NCBI GenBank assembly: GCA_964593555.1
Contig: CAZQIC010000051.1
Coordinates: 1 to 29,586, forward strand
DNA: 29,586 nt
Source of the DNA: CAZQIC01 sp964593555
Lineage (GTDB): Bacteria; Bacteroidota; Bacteroidia; JAFLBG01
Direction of reading: 5' to 3'
The notes beneath the pieces were generated by a model. It ran no database searches, was not told the origin of the DNA, and saw only the letters and a list, made by a program, of their open reading frames with translations. The translations under genes and the position numbers were made by a program. This document shows positions 15,000 to 23,010 of this stretch, one piece after another (the first letter of the stretch is position 1; each line of letters begins with the position of its first letter).

Positions 15000-16775
15000 A
15001 TGAAAGCCCTAAAATACCTAAATAAGTACCTTTTTAAGTATAGGGTTCGTTTGTTATTAGGAATAATTTTCGTAACACTTTCCAACCTTTTTGCAGTTTA
15101 TACCGCCCCATTGGTTCGTTATGCAGTTGATTTTATTAAAGAAGCGACTGAAAAAGGAAAATTTACAGCTGAACATATAAACGAGCAACTCCTTTATTAC
15201 GGTTTATTAATACTCGGAACAGCACTATTAAACGGGCTATTCATGTTCTTTATGCGGCAGACAATTATTGTAATGTCACGTCTTATAGAGTACGATCTGA
15301 AGAACGAGATATATGAACATTATCAAAAACTCGATCTCGCTTTTTATAAGCGCAATAGTACCGGTGATTTGATGAACAGGATAAGTGAAGATGTGAGCAG
15401 GGTAAGAATGTATATTGGGCCCGCGATCATGTATATTACCAACACTGTTGGAACATTTGTGATTACGATCATTTTTATGTTTAATGAGAATGTAAAAATG
15501 AGTTTGTATGTACTTGCCCCGCTCCCTTTATTATCAATAATTATTTATTATGTAAGTGATGCGATAAATAAAAAAAGCACAAAGGTACAGGAGCAGCTTT
15601 CCGGCATCTCTTCTTTTACTCAAGAAGCATTTTCGGGCATAAGAGTAATTAAGGCTTACGGAAAAGAAAAAGATTCTATTCAGCGACTAGAAAAAGAAAG
15701 TGAAGAATATAAAAAACGAAGCCTTTCCCTTGCCTATACCGATTCACTTTTTCAACCTTCCATGACCCTGCTCATTGGATTAAGTTCAATACTTACTATT
15801 TACATTGGCGGTATGGAAGCCATAAAAGGTAATATCAGCATTGGGAACATCCCTGAATTTTTTCTTTATGTAAACCGCTTAACATGGCCCGTAGCATCTT
15901 TGGGATGGGTAAGTTCATTAATACAAAGAGCTGCTGCATCACAAAAAAGGATAAACGAATTTCTGGAAACCGAACCAGAGATCACGAGCACTTCAACAAA
16001 CACTTCACAAAAAATAAAAGGGAACATAGAATTTAAAAATGTAGAGTTTACTTATCCCGATTCAGGAATTGTTGCGGTAAATAATTTATCATTTAAACTT
16101 GAGCAAGGTAAATCACTTGCTATCATTGGTAAAACCGGCTCGGGCAAATCAACATTGGCGCAACTCATCTGCCGGCTTTATAATGTGAACAAAGGTGAGA
16201 TCCTGGCAGATGAGAAGAACATTAAAGACATTGACCTGTTTTCCTTAAGAAGAAGTATTGGTTATGTGCCACAGGAAGTATTTTTATTTTCAGATACCAT
16301 TGCAAACAACATTTCTTTTTCCACTATAGATGAAAAAAATTACACCAAAGAGGAAATAGAAACCGCAGCAAAGAACGCAGGTATTTACAATGACATTATA
16401 AATTTCCCGGAAGGATTTGAAACTAAGGTGGGTGAAAGGGGAATAACTTTATCGGGCGGACAAAAGCAGCGCATATCCATTGCAAGAGCATTGATAAAAA
16501 AACCAGAGATATTAATTTTTGATGATTGCCTTTCTGCAGTTGATACAGAGACTGAAGAATCCATATTATCCGGAATAAAAAGAACAATGAACGGCAAAAC
16601 AAGTATCATTATCGGTCACAGGATATCATCCGTAAAACATGCCGATACCATTATAGTTTTAGAAGATGGCGCTGTTATTGAAACCGGGACACATGAAGAG
16701 TTAATGATCCTGAAAGGTTCTTACTTCAATACTTTTCAATCGCAATTGCTGAAGGGGATGGTTGCGGGAGTGTGA
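15000..16775 (+). CDS. ABC exporter half-transporter (permease-ATPase fusion), degenerate ATPase glutamate
   Basis: 591 residues: six membrane helices in the first about 300, then a nucleotide-binding domain. Walker A GKTGSGKST at 377-385, Q-loop YVPQEVFLFSDT, signature LSGGQKQR from 484, Walker B IFDDCLSAVD, and the H-loop IIGHRISSVKHAD. The residue after the Walker B aspartate is Asp, not the usual catalytic Glu. In known heterodimeric exporters (TM287/288, BmrCD) one half carries exactly this change and works with a partner having Glu. No partner gene is adjacent here. Substrate unknown (multidrug or lipid type). Transcribed away from leucine dehydrogenase. Confidence 0.9.
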   Translation: MKALKYLNKYLFKYRVRLLLGIIFVTLSNLFAVYTAPLVRYAVDFIKEATEKGKFTAEHINEQLLYYGLLILGTALLNGLFMFFMRQTIIVMSRLIEYDLKNEIYEHYQKLDLAFYKRNSTGDLMNRISEDVSRVRMYIGPAIMYITNTVGTFVITIIFMFNENVKMSLYVLAPLPLLSIIIYYVSDAINKKSTKVQEQLSGISSFTQEAFSGIRVIKAYGKEKDSIQRLEKESEEYKKRSLSLAYTDSLFQPSMTLLIGLSSILTIYIGGMEAIKGNISIGNIPEFFLYVNRLTWPVASLGWVSSLIQRAAASQKRINEFLETEPEITSTSTNTSQKIKGNIEFKNVEFTYPDSGIVAVNNLSFKLEQGKSLAIIGKTGSGKSTLAQLICRLYNVNKGEILADEKNIKDIDLFSLRRSIGYVPQEVFLFSDTIANNISFSTIDEKNYTKEEIETAAKNAGIYNDIINFPEGFETKVGERGITLSGGQKQRISIARALIKKPEILIFDDCLSAVDTETEESILSGIKRTMNGKTSIIIGHRISSVKHADTIIVLEDGAVIETGTHEELMILKGSYFNTFQSQLLKGMVAGV

Positions 16776-16809
16776 GGCTCAAGTGATGTAAATAAACTCT
16801 GTACACTTG

Positions 16810-17154
16810 TTACTCCTCGAACTCTAGGCAGCCAATGTCCCTATAGTTTGGGTGACTTATGAATTCCTGAATAATGTCATGTCTATGAATAAAAAAATCT
16901 GCTAGTTTTTGTGTTGATGTGTTACCAAGTCTTAACCAGATTATTTTTGGCGGAAGTCCGTATAGAGTGAGCAAATCATTGAAGTCAGAGTCGAATGTTA
17001 CAATTGTATAATTGTTTTCTCTTGCAAACTTCCATATCTCACGGTCTGTGGGATTACTTAACTCTAGCTGTGTTATTTGCGCGACGTCAGGATAGCGATC
17101 TCTGATTAATTTTACAATTCTAAAAGAAATATTCTGATCGAAAAGAAGCTTCAC
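16810..17154 (-). CDS. DUF5615 PIN-like toxin
   Basis: 114 residues. A PIN-like nuclease fold of the DUF5615 family: MKLLFDQNISFRI with Asp6 at the first acidic position, DREIWKFARENN (37-48), and TIVTFDSDFNDL with Asp55 and Asp57. Such proteins are expected to be RNases acting as toxins. The start is GTG, whose G-T-G-A overlaps the TGA stop of the upstream DUF433 gene, the usual coupled arrangement with the antitoxin first. Convergent with the ABC gene. Target RNA unknown. Confidence 0.85.
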   Translation of the reverse strand: MKLLFDQNISFRIVKLIRDRYPDVAQITQLELSNPTDREIWKFARENNYTIVTFDSDFNDLLTLYGLPPKIIWLRLGNTSTQKLADFFIHRHDIIQEFISHPNYRDIGCLEFEE

Positions 17155-17375
17155 GATGCAAGTCTTATTTTATGCTCTTTGTCAGCAGCATAGGCAAGAG
17201 AAGCCTTGATGTCTTCTTCAGTTAGTTCTGGGTAGTCTGTGATAATTTCTTTAGCAGTCATACCAGAAGCAAGCCAACCTAATATGTCGTAAACCGAAAT
17301 ACGTTGTCCTTTAATACATGGTCTGCCAAAACGGACATTTGGGTCTATTGTTATTATTTCTGAATAATGTCTCAT
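17151..17375 (-). CDS. DUF433 antitoxin
   Basis: 74 residues, normal for DUF433. Motifs: ITIDPNVRFGRPCIKGQRISVYDILGWLASGMTAKEII, where GxPCIKGxRI-V-DIL is diagnostic, then DYPELTEEDIKASLAYAAD. The fold is a small winged-helix-like domain thought to bind DNA and the cognate PIN-like toxin. It is the first gene of a two-gene unit, overlapping the DUF5615 gene by four bases. Probably autoregulated, as such pairs usually are; no operator is evident in the short upstream region. Confidence 0.88.
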   Translation of the reverse strand: MRHYSEIITIDPNVRFGRPCIKGQRISVYDILGWLASGMTAKEIITDYPELTEEDIKASLAYAADKEHKIRLAS

Positions 17376-17460
17376 GCTGAGAGTATTAGGTGTTACTAAG
17401 TTAAATTATTTTCCCGAAATTCTGCAATTCTGCATATACTCTAAGCGACAACACAATTTC

Positions 17461-18000
17461 CTAATTAATCTTATCCTCTATCTCCTCCATTTTCTTTTCG
17501 GAGTATTGTCCGGATGTAGTGTAAACTATTTTACCTTGTTTATCCAGCACAAAAAGATAAGGAACATCTTTATTTTCTAAACCAATAAAATCTCTTAACT
17601 CTTTCATATCTCCTTTATAGAATAAAACATACGGATGCAAGTCCTTATCAGCTTCTTCTTTCATTCGCTTTTGCATTTTACCCGCAAACGCAATGTTTGC
17701 CCCTGAAAAAATGGGAACAAAATAAATGTTCACATCGTATTCAGAATCCATCATTCCTGTTTTAGCAATAAACTTATTATAAGCTGGGCTTAACCATGTT
17801 TGCAAATCATTCTCCGCATCGGAGGAATAAGCGAGTGTTAGTATAGTATACTTCCCCTTTACATCAGCAGGCAATGTTTTAGATGCGCCCGAAAGTGTTT
17901 CACCAGTCATTGCAGGAAATTGTTTGCCAACAGGACTATCAGCTGTAAAAGAAATTGCAATGCCTGCAATTACAACAAGGAGAAAAAGTTTACGTATCAT
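17461..18000 (-). CDS. Secreted thioredoxin-fold protein without cysteines
   Basis: 179 residues with a signal peptide (MIRKLFLLVVIAGIAISFTA). The mature part follows the AhpC/TlpA thioredoxin order: SPVGKQFPAMTGETLSG, KGKYTILTLAYSSDAENDLQTWL (where a CxxC would normally sit after the first strand), VNIYFVPIFSG, then DVPYLFVLDKQGKIVYTTSGQYS, with the cis-Pro loop and final strands. The whole protein has no cysteine, so thiol chemistry is excluded. It may be a binding or chaperone-like member; some resemblance to the ATP10 group is possible but not established. Stands alone. Confidence 0.65.
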   Translation of the reverse strand: MIRKLFLLVVIAGIAISFTADSPVGKQFPAMTGETLSGASKTLPADVKGKYTILTLAYSSDAENDLQTWLSPAYNKFIAKTGMMDSEYDVNIYFVPIFSGANIAFAGKMQKRMKEEADKDLHPYVLFYKGDMKELRDFIGLENKDVPYLFVLDKQGKIVYTTSGQYSEKKMEEIEDKIN

Positions 18001-18034
18001 AATTATTGTTTTAATTAAAATGTATTAGCCATAG

Positions 18035-18055
18035 ATCCCGCCACAAAGGCGGGAT
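18035..18055. repeat. Perfect GC-rich intergenic hairpin
   Basis: ATCCCGCC (18035-18042) and GGCGGGAT (18048-18055) form an 8-bp stem around ACAAA, upstream of the thioredoxin-fold gene. Same outer bases as the hairpin at 13693. No T run. Confidence 0.65.
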
Positions 18056-18067
18056 TAGTTCGACTTG

Positions 18068-18104
18068 CAATTTTCGTTAAGCCTTATAGGCTTACAAAAA
18101 ATTG
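18068..18104. repeat. Stem-loop in the leader of the thioredoxin-fold gene
   Basis: CAATTTT (18068-18074) and AAAATTG (18098-18104) flank an inner stem TAAGCC-TTATA-GGCTTA (18078-18094), giving a nearly continuous 13-bp hairpin. Confidence 0.5.
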
Positions 18105-18121
18105 AGTCTCACTAATATAGC

Positions 18122-18151
18122 AAAAAGGCGGCCAAAATCAGCCGCCTTTTT
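18122..18151. terminator. Bidirectional terminator after the sigma factor gene
   Basis: GGCGGC (18127-18132) and GCCGCC (18141-18146) form a strong stem with five A before and five T after, so it works on both strands. On the minus strand it follows the sigma-factor stop codon at 18184 by about 33 bases. Confidence 0.88.
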
Positions 18152-18183
18152 GTTTGTTAACAACCTTCACTATGAGTATTCTA

Positions 18184-19047
18184 TTATTCTAAGTACGTTT
18201 TAAGAGATGTTCTTCTTGAAGCCATGCGCATTTTACGGATCGCTTTATCTTTTATCTGTCTAACACGCTCTTTACTTAACTCAAGTTTGAAGCCGATTTC
18301 TTCTAATGATTTGTATTTGCTGCCATCTAATCCAAAGTACATGGTGATGATGGTTTCTTCTCTTTTTGAAAGTTTTGATATTACCCTGCCCAATTCACTT
18401 TTCAAAGATTCAGTGATCAATCTACTATCAGCCTCTAGTGCATCCGGGTTTTCAAGTACGTTTATTAAACTTCTTTCTTCATCCTCATTAATTGGTTTGT
18501 CAATTGAAACATGTTTAGTGTCAAACCTTTTGAATGCATCCACCTCATCTGAAGTAATCCCAACCACGTCACCCAACTCTGAACTTGTAGGTTCACGCTC
18601 CAACTCCTGCTCCAATCTTGCATTCGCTTTTCTCATTTTATTAAGGATGGTAACTTTATTAGACGGTAGCCTAACAATTTTAGCATGTTCTTCAATTGAT
18701 TTCAATATTGTTTGACGGATCCACCATACTGCATAAGAGATAAATTTAAAACCTTTAGTAGGATCGAATTTCGCAGCAGCCTTTATAAGACCAACGTTAC
18801 CTTCGTTGATAAGGTCGATTAATGACACACCATGATTTTGATACTGTTTTGCTACAGATATAACGAATCTTAAGTTGGCAGTAACTAACCTTTCTAATGC
18901 TTTAGCATCACCTTGCTGAACAGCGGTTGCTAAATTAGCTTCTTCATCAGGAGCCAGCATTCCAATTTTAGATACCTCTTGCAAATACTTGTCGAAAGAG
19001 TAACTTTCTCTATTCGTGATCTGTTGGGTTATGGTTAGTTGTCTCAT
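18184..19047 (-). CDS. rpoD: RNA polymerase sigma-70 factor, group 1-like, short Bacteroidetes type
   Basis: 287 residues. It lacks the long region 1.1 and non-conserved region of proteobacterial RpoD, as Bacteroidetes primary sigmas do. Start MRQLTITQQITNRESYSFDKYLQEV is the family N-terminus (region 1.2). Regions 2.1-2.4: LVTANLRFVISVAKQYQNHGVSLIDLINEGNVGLIKAAAKFDPTKGFKFISYAVWWIRQTIL. Region 3: HAKIVRLPSNK. Region 4 helix-turn-helix: SLEEIGFKLELSKERVRQIKDKAIRKM. It should recognise TAnnTTTG promoters. Some usually fixed positions differ (QNHG for QNQG, SIEEHAKI for ALAEQSRI, SKERVRQIKDK for TRERVRQIKEK), so it may be a second, group-2-like copy rather than the housekeeping factor. Confidence 0.88.
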   Translation of the reverse strand: MRQLTITQQITNRESYSFDKYLQEVSKIGMLAPDEEANLATAVQQGDAKALERLVTANLRFVISVAKQYQNHGVSLIDLINEGNVGLIKAAAKFDPTKGFKFISYAVWWIRQTILKSIEEHAKIVRLPSNKVTILNKMRKANARLEQELEREPTSSELGDVVGITSDEVDAFKRFDTKHVSIDKPINEDEERSLINVLENPDALEADSRLITESLKSELGRVISKLSKREETIITMYFGLDGSKYKSLEEIGFKLELSKERVRQIKDKAIRKMRMASRRTSLKTYLE

Positions 19048-19477
19048 GGTGGTGAAGTTTTAACTTATTTATTTACTTTTTATTTTCTTGTTTTAAATAT
19101 TGACTTCTGGCTATATGTACGGTATCAATACCCCAATAGATTCAAATAGTCAAGAGTTTTTTTATTGTTTATTTTTCAAATCGCGTAACCTTTTAAAAAA
19201 ATCGCTTTTTGAACTAAAATCATTGTTTTTCTATTTTTATTTTTTTGATATTTTAAAGCTATTCCTAAATAAACTAAGCTACAACCGGCATTTAATGAAC
19301 GGGGGCTATCAGTTAATAAGCGGTATCCCCTGCGTTATAATGAATACAAACCCAATTCCTATAAGTAACCCTTCAATAGCCTTATTTTTAACATTTTTTA
19401 AGATAGGACCACATTGAATTAATTCATACAAAACAGTAACTTCGTTAAGGTTTAATACCCGAAAAACCAATCATTTT
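19048..19477. other. 430-bp AT-rich intergenic region
   Basis: Lies between two divergent genes, the sigma factor and the TlpA-like protein. Very T- and A-rich with long homopolymer runs. A 105-codon plus-strand open frame (19100-19417) has low-complexity, Phe-rich content and no family signal, so I do not call it. The right end carries a promoter for the gene at 19478. No clear TAnnTTTG was found on the minus strand for the sigma gene, whose regulation therefore remains unread. Confidence 0.6.
19414..19444 (+). promoter_or_regulatory. Promoter of the TlpA-like gene
   Basis: TTG at 19414-19416, a 20-base spacer and TAACTTCG at 19437-19444 (one mismatch to TAnnTTTG), 33 bases before the ATG. 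Confidence 0.5.
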
Positions 19478-20902
19478 ATGAGGCTATATAAATATATTTC
19501 CACCATTTCAATCATTATCACGTCCTTTTCTATGCAGGCCGATGATGTAAACATTAAAATGAAGATCAAGGGTGTAAGGGACACCTTTTGTTTAATGGCC
19601 AATCATTATGGGGATAAACAATATATACAGGACACGCTGAAGGTTGATGCCGCAGGAAAGATAAGCATCAGTAAAAAAGAGAAATATAAAGGCGGTATAT
19701 ATATGTTAGTACTGCCTAATAAAAAGTATTTCGAATTTATAATGGATGATATTCAGCAGTTCTCGTTTGAGACAGATACGGCCGATCTTGTAAACAATAT
19801 GAAAATTAAAGGGTCGCAGGAAAACATATTGTTTTACCAGTACCTCAGTTTTATAAGTTCTAAGCAAAAAGAAGTAGAACCATTAAAGAAACAATTAGAA
19901 AAAGTAAAGAACAATAAAGACTCTACCGCCCTTATTCAAAAGAAGACCGCTGCTATAGATAAAGAAGTAGCCGATTATAAATTAAAATTCGCAAAAGACA
20001 ATCCGAAGACCTTTGCAGGAAAATTACTGATGGCAATGAATGAGATAGAAGTACCAACCGCCCCTATACTTCCTAATGGCCGGCCCGATTCTACCTTCTC
20101 ATACCGGTATTATAAGGCGCACTTCTGGGATAACATAGATTTTTCTGATGACCGTATATTAAGAAGCCCGGTATATCATGGTAAAATGATTCAGTATTTA
20201 AATACGCTTACTGTTCAGATGCCCGACTCTATAAATAAAGAGATAGATCTTTTATTGGAGAATACTAAAAATACTCCTGAGCTTTATAAATACACGGCGC
20301 ATACTATTACATATACGTATGAAACATCGAAGATCATGGGCTTTGATGCGGTGTTTGTGCACATGGTTGAACAGGTTTACCTGCCTGGAAGAGGAGTATG
20401 GCTCGATTCAGCACAAACTGCCAAAATCGTTAACCGCGGATTAACATTAAAGCCGTTGCTATTAGGAGCCGTGGCACCGGAACTTGTATTACTCGATACA
20501 TTAATGAACACCAGGTCACTGCACAGAACAAAAGCAAAGTATACTATTCTTGTTTTCTGGGATTACGATTGCGGACATTGTAAAAAAGAAATTCCTAAGC
20601 TTCTGGAAACATATCATAAATTCAAAGCCAAAGGTGTTGAAACATTCGCGGTTAGTACCGAATATGATGTTGCTAAGTGGAAAGCTTTTATACGTGAAAA
20701 TAAACTGGATTGGATAAATGTGTGTGACCCCAATCACCAAACCAATTTCAAAAAAAATTATGATATATATAGTACACCTGTGATCTTAGTATTGAATGAG
20801 AAAAAAGAGATCATTGCTAAACGTATAAGTGCTGAACAAGTTGATGAAATGATGGAGAGGTTGTTGAAGGAAGGAAAGTCAGAAGTTGGAAGTCAGAAGT
20901 GA
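19478..20902 (+). CDS. Secreted TlpA/ResA-like thiol-disulfide protein with DUF4369/DUF5106-like N-terminus
   Basis: 474 residues with an N-terminal export signal (about 1-21). The first part (about 22-115) is a beta-rich DUF4369-like domain (VNIKMKIKGVRDTFCLMANHYGDKQYIQDTLKVD), the middle (about 115-330) is helical with a Lys/Glu-rich coiled stretch and resembles DUF5106, and the C-terminal thioredoxin domain (about 335-465) has ILVFWDYDCGHCKKEIP with the redox pair Cys365-G-H-Cys368, then VSTEYDVAKW, and YSTPVILVLNEKKEII with the cis-proline. It is expected to act in the periplasm in disulfide exchange. The last residues (SEVGSQK) and the stop codon are encoded by a 7-bp tandem repeat. Confidence 0.85.
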   Translation: MRLYKYISTISIIITSFSMQADDVNIKMKIKGVRDTFCLMANHYGDKQYIQDTLKVDAAGKISISKKEKYKGGIYMLVLPNKKYFEFIMDDIQQFSFETDTADLVNNMKIKGSQENILFYQYLSFISSKQKEVEPLKKQLEKVKNNKDSTALIQKKTAAIDKEVADYKLKFAKDNPKTFAGKLLMAMNEIEVPTAPILPNGRPDSTFSYRYYKAHFWDNIDFSDDRILRSPVYHGKMIQYLNTLTVQMPDSINKEIDLLLENTKNTPELYKYTAHTITYTYETSKIMGFDAVFVHMVEQVYLPGRGVWLDSAQTAKIVNRGLTLKPLLLGAVAPELVLLDTLMNTRSLHRTKAKYTILVFWDYDCGHCKKEIPKLLETYHKFKAKGVETFAVSTEYDVAKWKAFIRENKLDWINVCDPNHQTNFKKNYDIYSTPVILVLNEKKEIIAKRISAEQVDEMMERLLKEGKSEVGSQK

Positions 20903-20925
20903 GAAGTGAGAAGTGAGAAGAAAGA
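20877..20925 (+). repeat. 7-bp tandem repeat spanning the TlpA-like stop codon
   Basis: Seven consecutive heptamers: AGTCAGA, AGTTGGA, AGTCAGA, three of AGTGAGA, then AGAAAGA. The TGA stop of the TlpA-like gene (20900-20902) lies in the fourth copy and the convergent dacB stop is two bases beyond the array. Confidence 0.85.
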
Positions 20926-20927
20926 AG

Positions 20928-22409
20928 TTATTCCAGTTCAGTCAGCAGTACCATAATCTTCTCCAGCTTCTTTTTCATTTCGGGTGCGGTACATTCATAA
21001 TTATTAGCGAGTAAAGAAAACACCAGCTCCTCCCCTTTTTTATTTTTTACGTACCCTGCATAACCTCTTGCCCTGGTTATGTAACCGCTCTTCGCACGCA
21101 TATTATTTTCGGCAAAGGTTCCTTTGCATAGTGAACCCAGCGAGCCCGACTTACCTGCTACCGGCAATGAATTATTAAATGCTTCATAAACAGGTCCCTT
21201 ATAAATTTTTGTTAAGATCATTACATGCTGCTGCGCAGTAACCGTATTAACTCGTGATAGGCCGCTGCCATCTGCCATATATAAGCCGGACACATCAACT
21301 CCGCTTTCCCTCCAGAAATTAATTACCGCATCGGTACCGGCAGATGTTGAACCAAACATTCCCTTTTTAACCGCAACAGTTTTTAACAAGGCTTCTGCAT
21401 ACGCATTAACACTTTTTAGGTTAGTGTAATAAATTATTTTCTCTAATGGCGGAGAGTAATATGTGTGAAGCAGGTTTCTTCTTTTTTCTTCATAGGTACT
21501 TTTCTCCTTCATTATCTTCACGGAAGTCGGTGCGCCGGTAATATTTATTTCACAACGCTTTAATGCTTTATCAAACATATACGCGCAAAACCAGGCCGGA
21601 TCAGGCATTGAGCCATCAACATCATAATCTTTTTTATTCTCGGGTACGGTACCTTTTGCATAACGCTTATATGAATACGGTGATCCATAAATAAAAGTAT
21701 TGTCCCCACTCCCACCCGAAGAAACATTATTAATAAACTCGAGACCCGGAATTTCAGGGAACATTTTCGAAACCGTTGTCGGCCCGCCTGCGTTCGAAGA
21801 ATTAAAATATACTGTGTATTTATTATCCATAAAATTTAGTCCGCAGGAACCTGCACCAAAATAATTCCCCATATCGCTCCATATCCATGTCGATGGCAGC
21901 ATATCATCTTCGAAACAGCTGGCATCAGCAATAATGGATCCGGTGATTTTTTTTATTCCTTTTTGCTTTAAGATCAATGCCCACCTTTCAACGGTAGTAA
22001 TAGTATCGTTCTTATTCCGGAAGTATTCAGATTCCAATGATGGGTCCCCGCTTCCCTTTATATAAACGTTGCCTTTAAGTATTCCGGTTACCGTATCTAA
22101 TGCCCCATCGTATTCAATACGTGTTTCATATTTATAGTCGGCGCCAAGAACCGACAATGCGGCTCCCGTAGTTAGTATTTTAAGTGTACTTGCCGGCACA
22201 AGGCTTTGAGCTGAATTATGGGATGCCATTACCTTATTGTCCGAAACCCTCATTACACAGAGGCTCCATGATGCATGCAGCATGTCCGGATCTTTTTTTA
22301 ATGCATCTACCTCTGCCTGCAGCTTACCCGGTGGAATTATATCCTGGGATAAAAGCGGCAAACTGATCAAGCAAATACTACAAAAAGAAAAAAAGGTCCT
22401 CTTCAACAT
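20928..22409 (-). CDS. dacB: D-alanyl-D-alanine carboxypeptidase/endopeptidase, PBP4 (DacB) type
   Basis: Class C penicillin-binding protein that trims and cleaves peptidoglycan cross-links in the periplasm. 493 residues, with a signal peptide ending near LSQ at 20-22. Active-site motifs in order: S-x-x-K as Ser74-T-L-Lys77 in LVPASTLKI; S-x-N as SGLSRVN in ADGSGLSRVNTV; and K-S-G in NMRAKSGYITRARGYAGYV. The region between the first two motifs carries the large inserted domain usual for PBP4 (IYIKGSGDPSLESE, GSIIADASCFEDD, YTVYFNSSNAGG). Length and order are normal. Transcribed away from the small membrane protein at 22472. Confidence 0.95.
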   Translation of the reverse strand: MLKRTFFSFCSICLISLPLLSQDIIPPGKLQAEVDALKKDPDMLHASWSLCVMRVSDNKVMASHNSAQSLVPASTLKILTTGAALSVLGADYKYETRIEYDGALDTVTGILKGNVYIKGSGDPSLESEYFRNKNDTITTVERWALILKQKGIKKITGSIIADASCFEDDMLPSTWIWSDMGNYFGAGSCGLNFMDNKYTVYFNSSNAGGPTTVSKMFPEIPGLEFINNVSSGGSGDNTFIYGSPYSYKRYAKGTVPENKKDYDVDGSMPDPAWFCAYMFDKALKRCEINITGAPTSVKIMKEKSTYEEKRRNLLHTYYSPPLEKIIYYTNLKSVNAYAEALLKTVAVKKGMFGSTSAGTDAVINFWRESGVDVSGLYMADGSGLSRVNTVTAQQHVMILTKIYKGPVYEAFNNSLPVAGKSGSLGSLCKGTFAENNMRAKSGYITRARGYAGYVKNKKGEELVFSLLANNYECTAPEMKKKLEKIMVLLTELE

Positions 22410-22458
22410 ATTCTTAAATTCTTTAGGTTAAAATTACAAAATAGAACGGGGTTTAAAT

Positions 22459-22466
22459 TATATTTG
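22459..22466 (+). promoter_or_regulatory. -7 element almost touching the next start codon
   Basis: TATATTTG matches TAnnTTTG exactly and ends five bases before the ATG at 22472. If used, the mRNA would be leaderless or nearly so. No TTG at the usual upstream distance. Confidence 0.45.
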
Positions 22467-22471
22467 TCATA

Positions 22472-22936
22472 ATGAATAACACCCGAACTGCCTGGCTCGA
22501 TAATATAACCTCCGAAGAAAAAAAAACTCTGGAGGCTTATACCAAAAAGCAACTCATAATCTCGGCATTGATCTGTATCCCAATTTGTACTGTTGCAATA
22601 ATGGGTGTTTTGCGTTTAAATAACGGTGTTGTTATTTTAAATATGGGCGAAACAGAAAAATCTGTGTACAATGTGTTATTTGTTTTCGCGGGAATTATTT
22701 GCCTGAGACTTTTCATAGCACAAATCATCTCTTTTTTAAAAGAGAAAAAGGTCTGGCAAAAAAAGGTAATGCTTCGCGAAGTCGCTGAAATAAAAAACAA
22801 AACAGTTTTATTTAAAGAAGATGAAACCCGCTATAAAATCATCAATGATCAGCACCTCAATATCGGAGATAAAGTAGAAGTAAGCGTGGCAGAAAAACTC
22901 CCGGTCATACTATCTATTAAAAGAATCCAGGCCTAG
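22472..22936 (+). CDS. Small two-helix membrane protein, unknown
   Basis: 154 residues. A charged head (ITSEEKKTLEAYTKKQ) precedes two membrane helices (about 29-47, LIISALICIPICTVAIMGVL; about 66-85, YNVLFVFAGIICLRLFIAQII). A basic cytoplasmic segment (LKEKKVWQKKV) leads to a small beta domain (REVAEIKNKTVLFKEDETRYKIINDQHLNIGDKVEVSVAEKLPVILSIKRI) that looks like a barrel of five short strands, similar in style to OB- or SH3-like domains. No family recognised. Nothing in its context shows a function. Confidence 0.75.
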   Translation: MNNTRTAWLDNITSEEKKTLEAYTKKQLIISALICIPICTVAIMGVLRLNNGVVILNMGETEKSVYNVLFVFAGIICLRLFIAQIISFLKEKKVWQKKVMLREVAEIKNKTVLFKEDETRYKIINDQHLNIGDKVEVSVAEKLPVILSIKRIQA

Positions 22937-23010
22937 TACCCTTATTTTCCGTCTATAATTTTATGGAAATTGGAAAAAAAAACATCTTACATTCAAATCG
23001 TTAACATATT

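Noticed and set aside
16776..16809. CAAGTG/CACTTG inverted repeat between the ABC and toxin genes as a terminator
   Set aside because: Stem short, loop long and no T run on either strand.
19100..19417. 105-codon plus-strand open frame in the AT-rich gap next to the sigma factor
   Set aside because: Phe/Ser/Leu-rich low-complexity translation, no family signal, no ribosome site; AT-rich DNA makes such frames likely.
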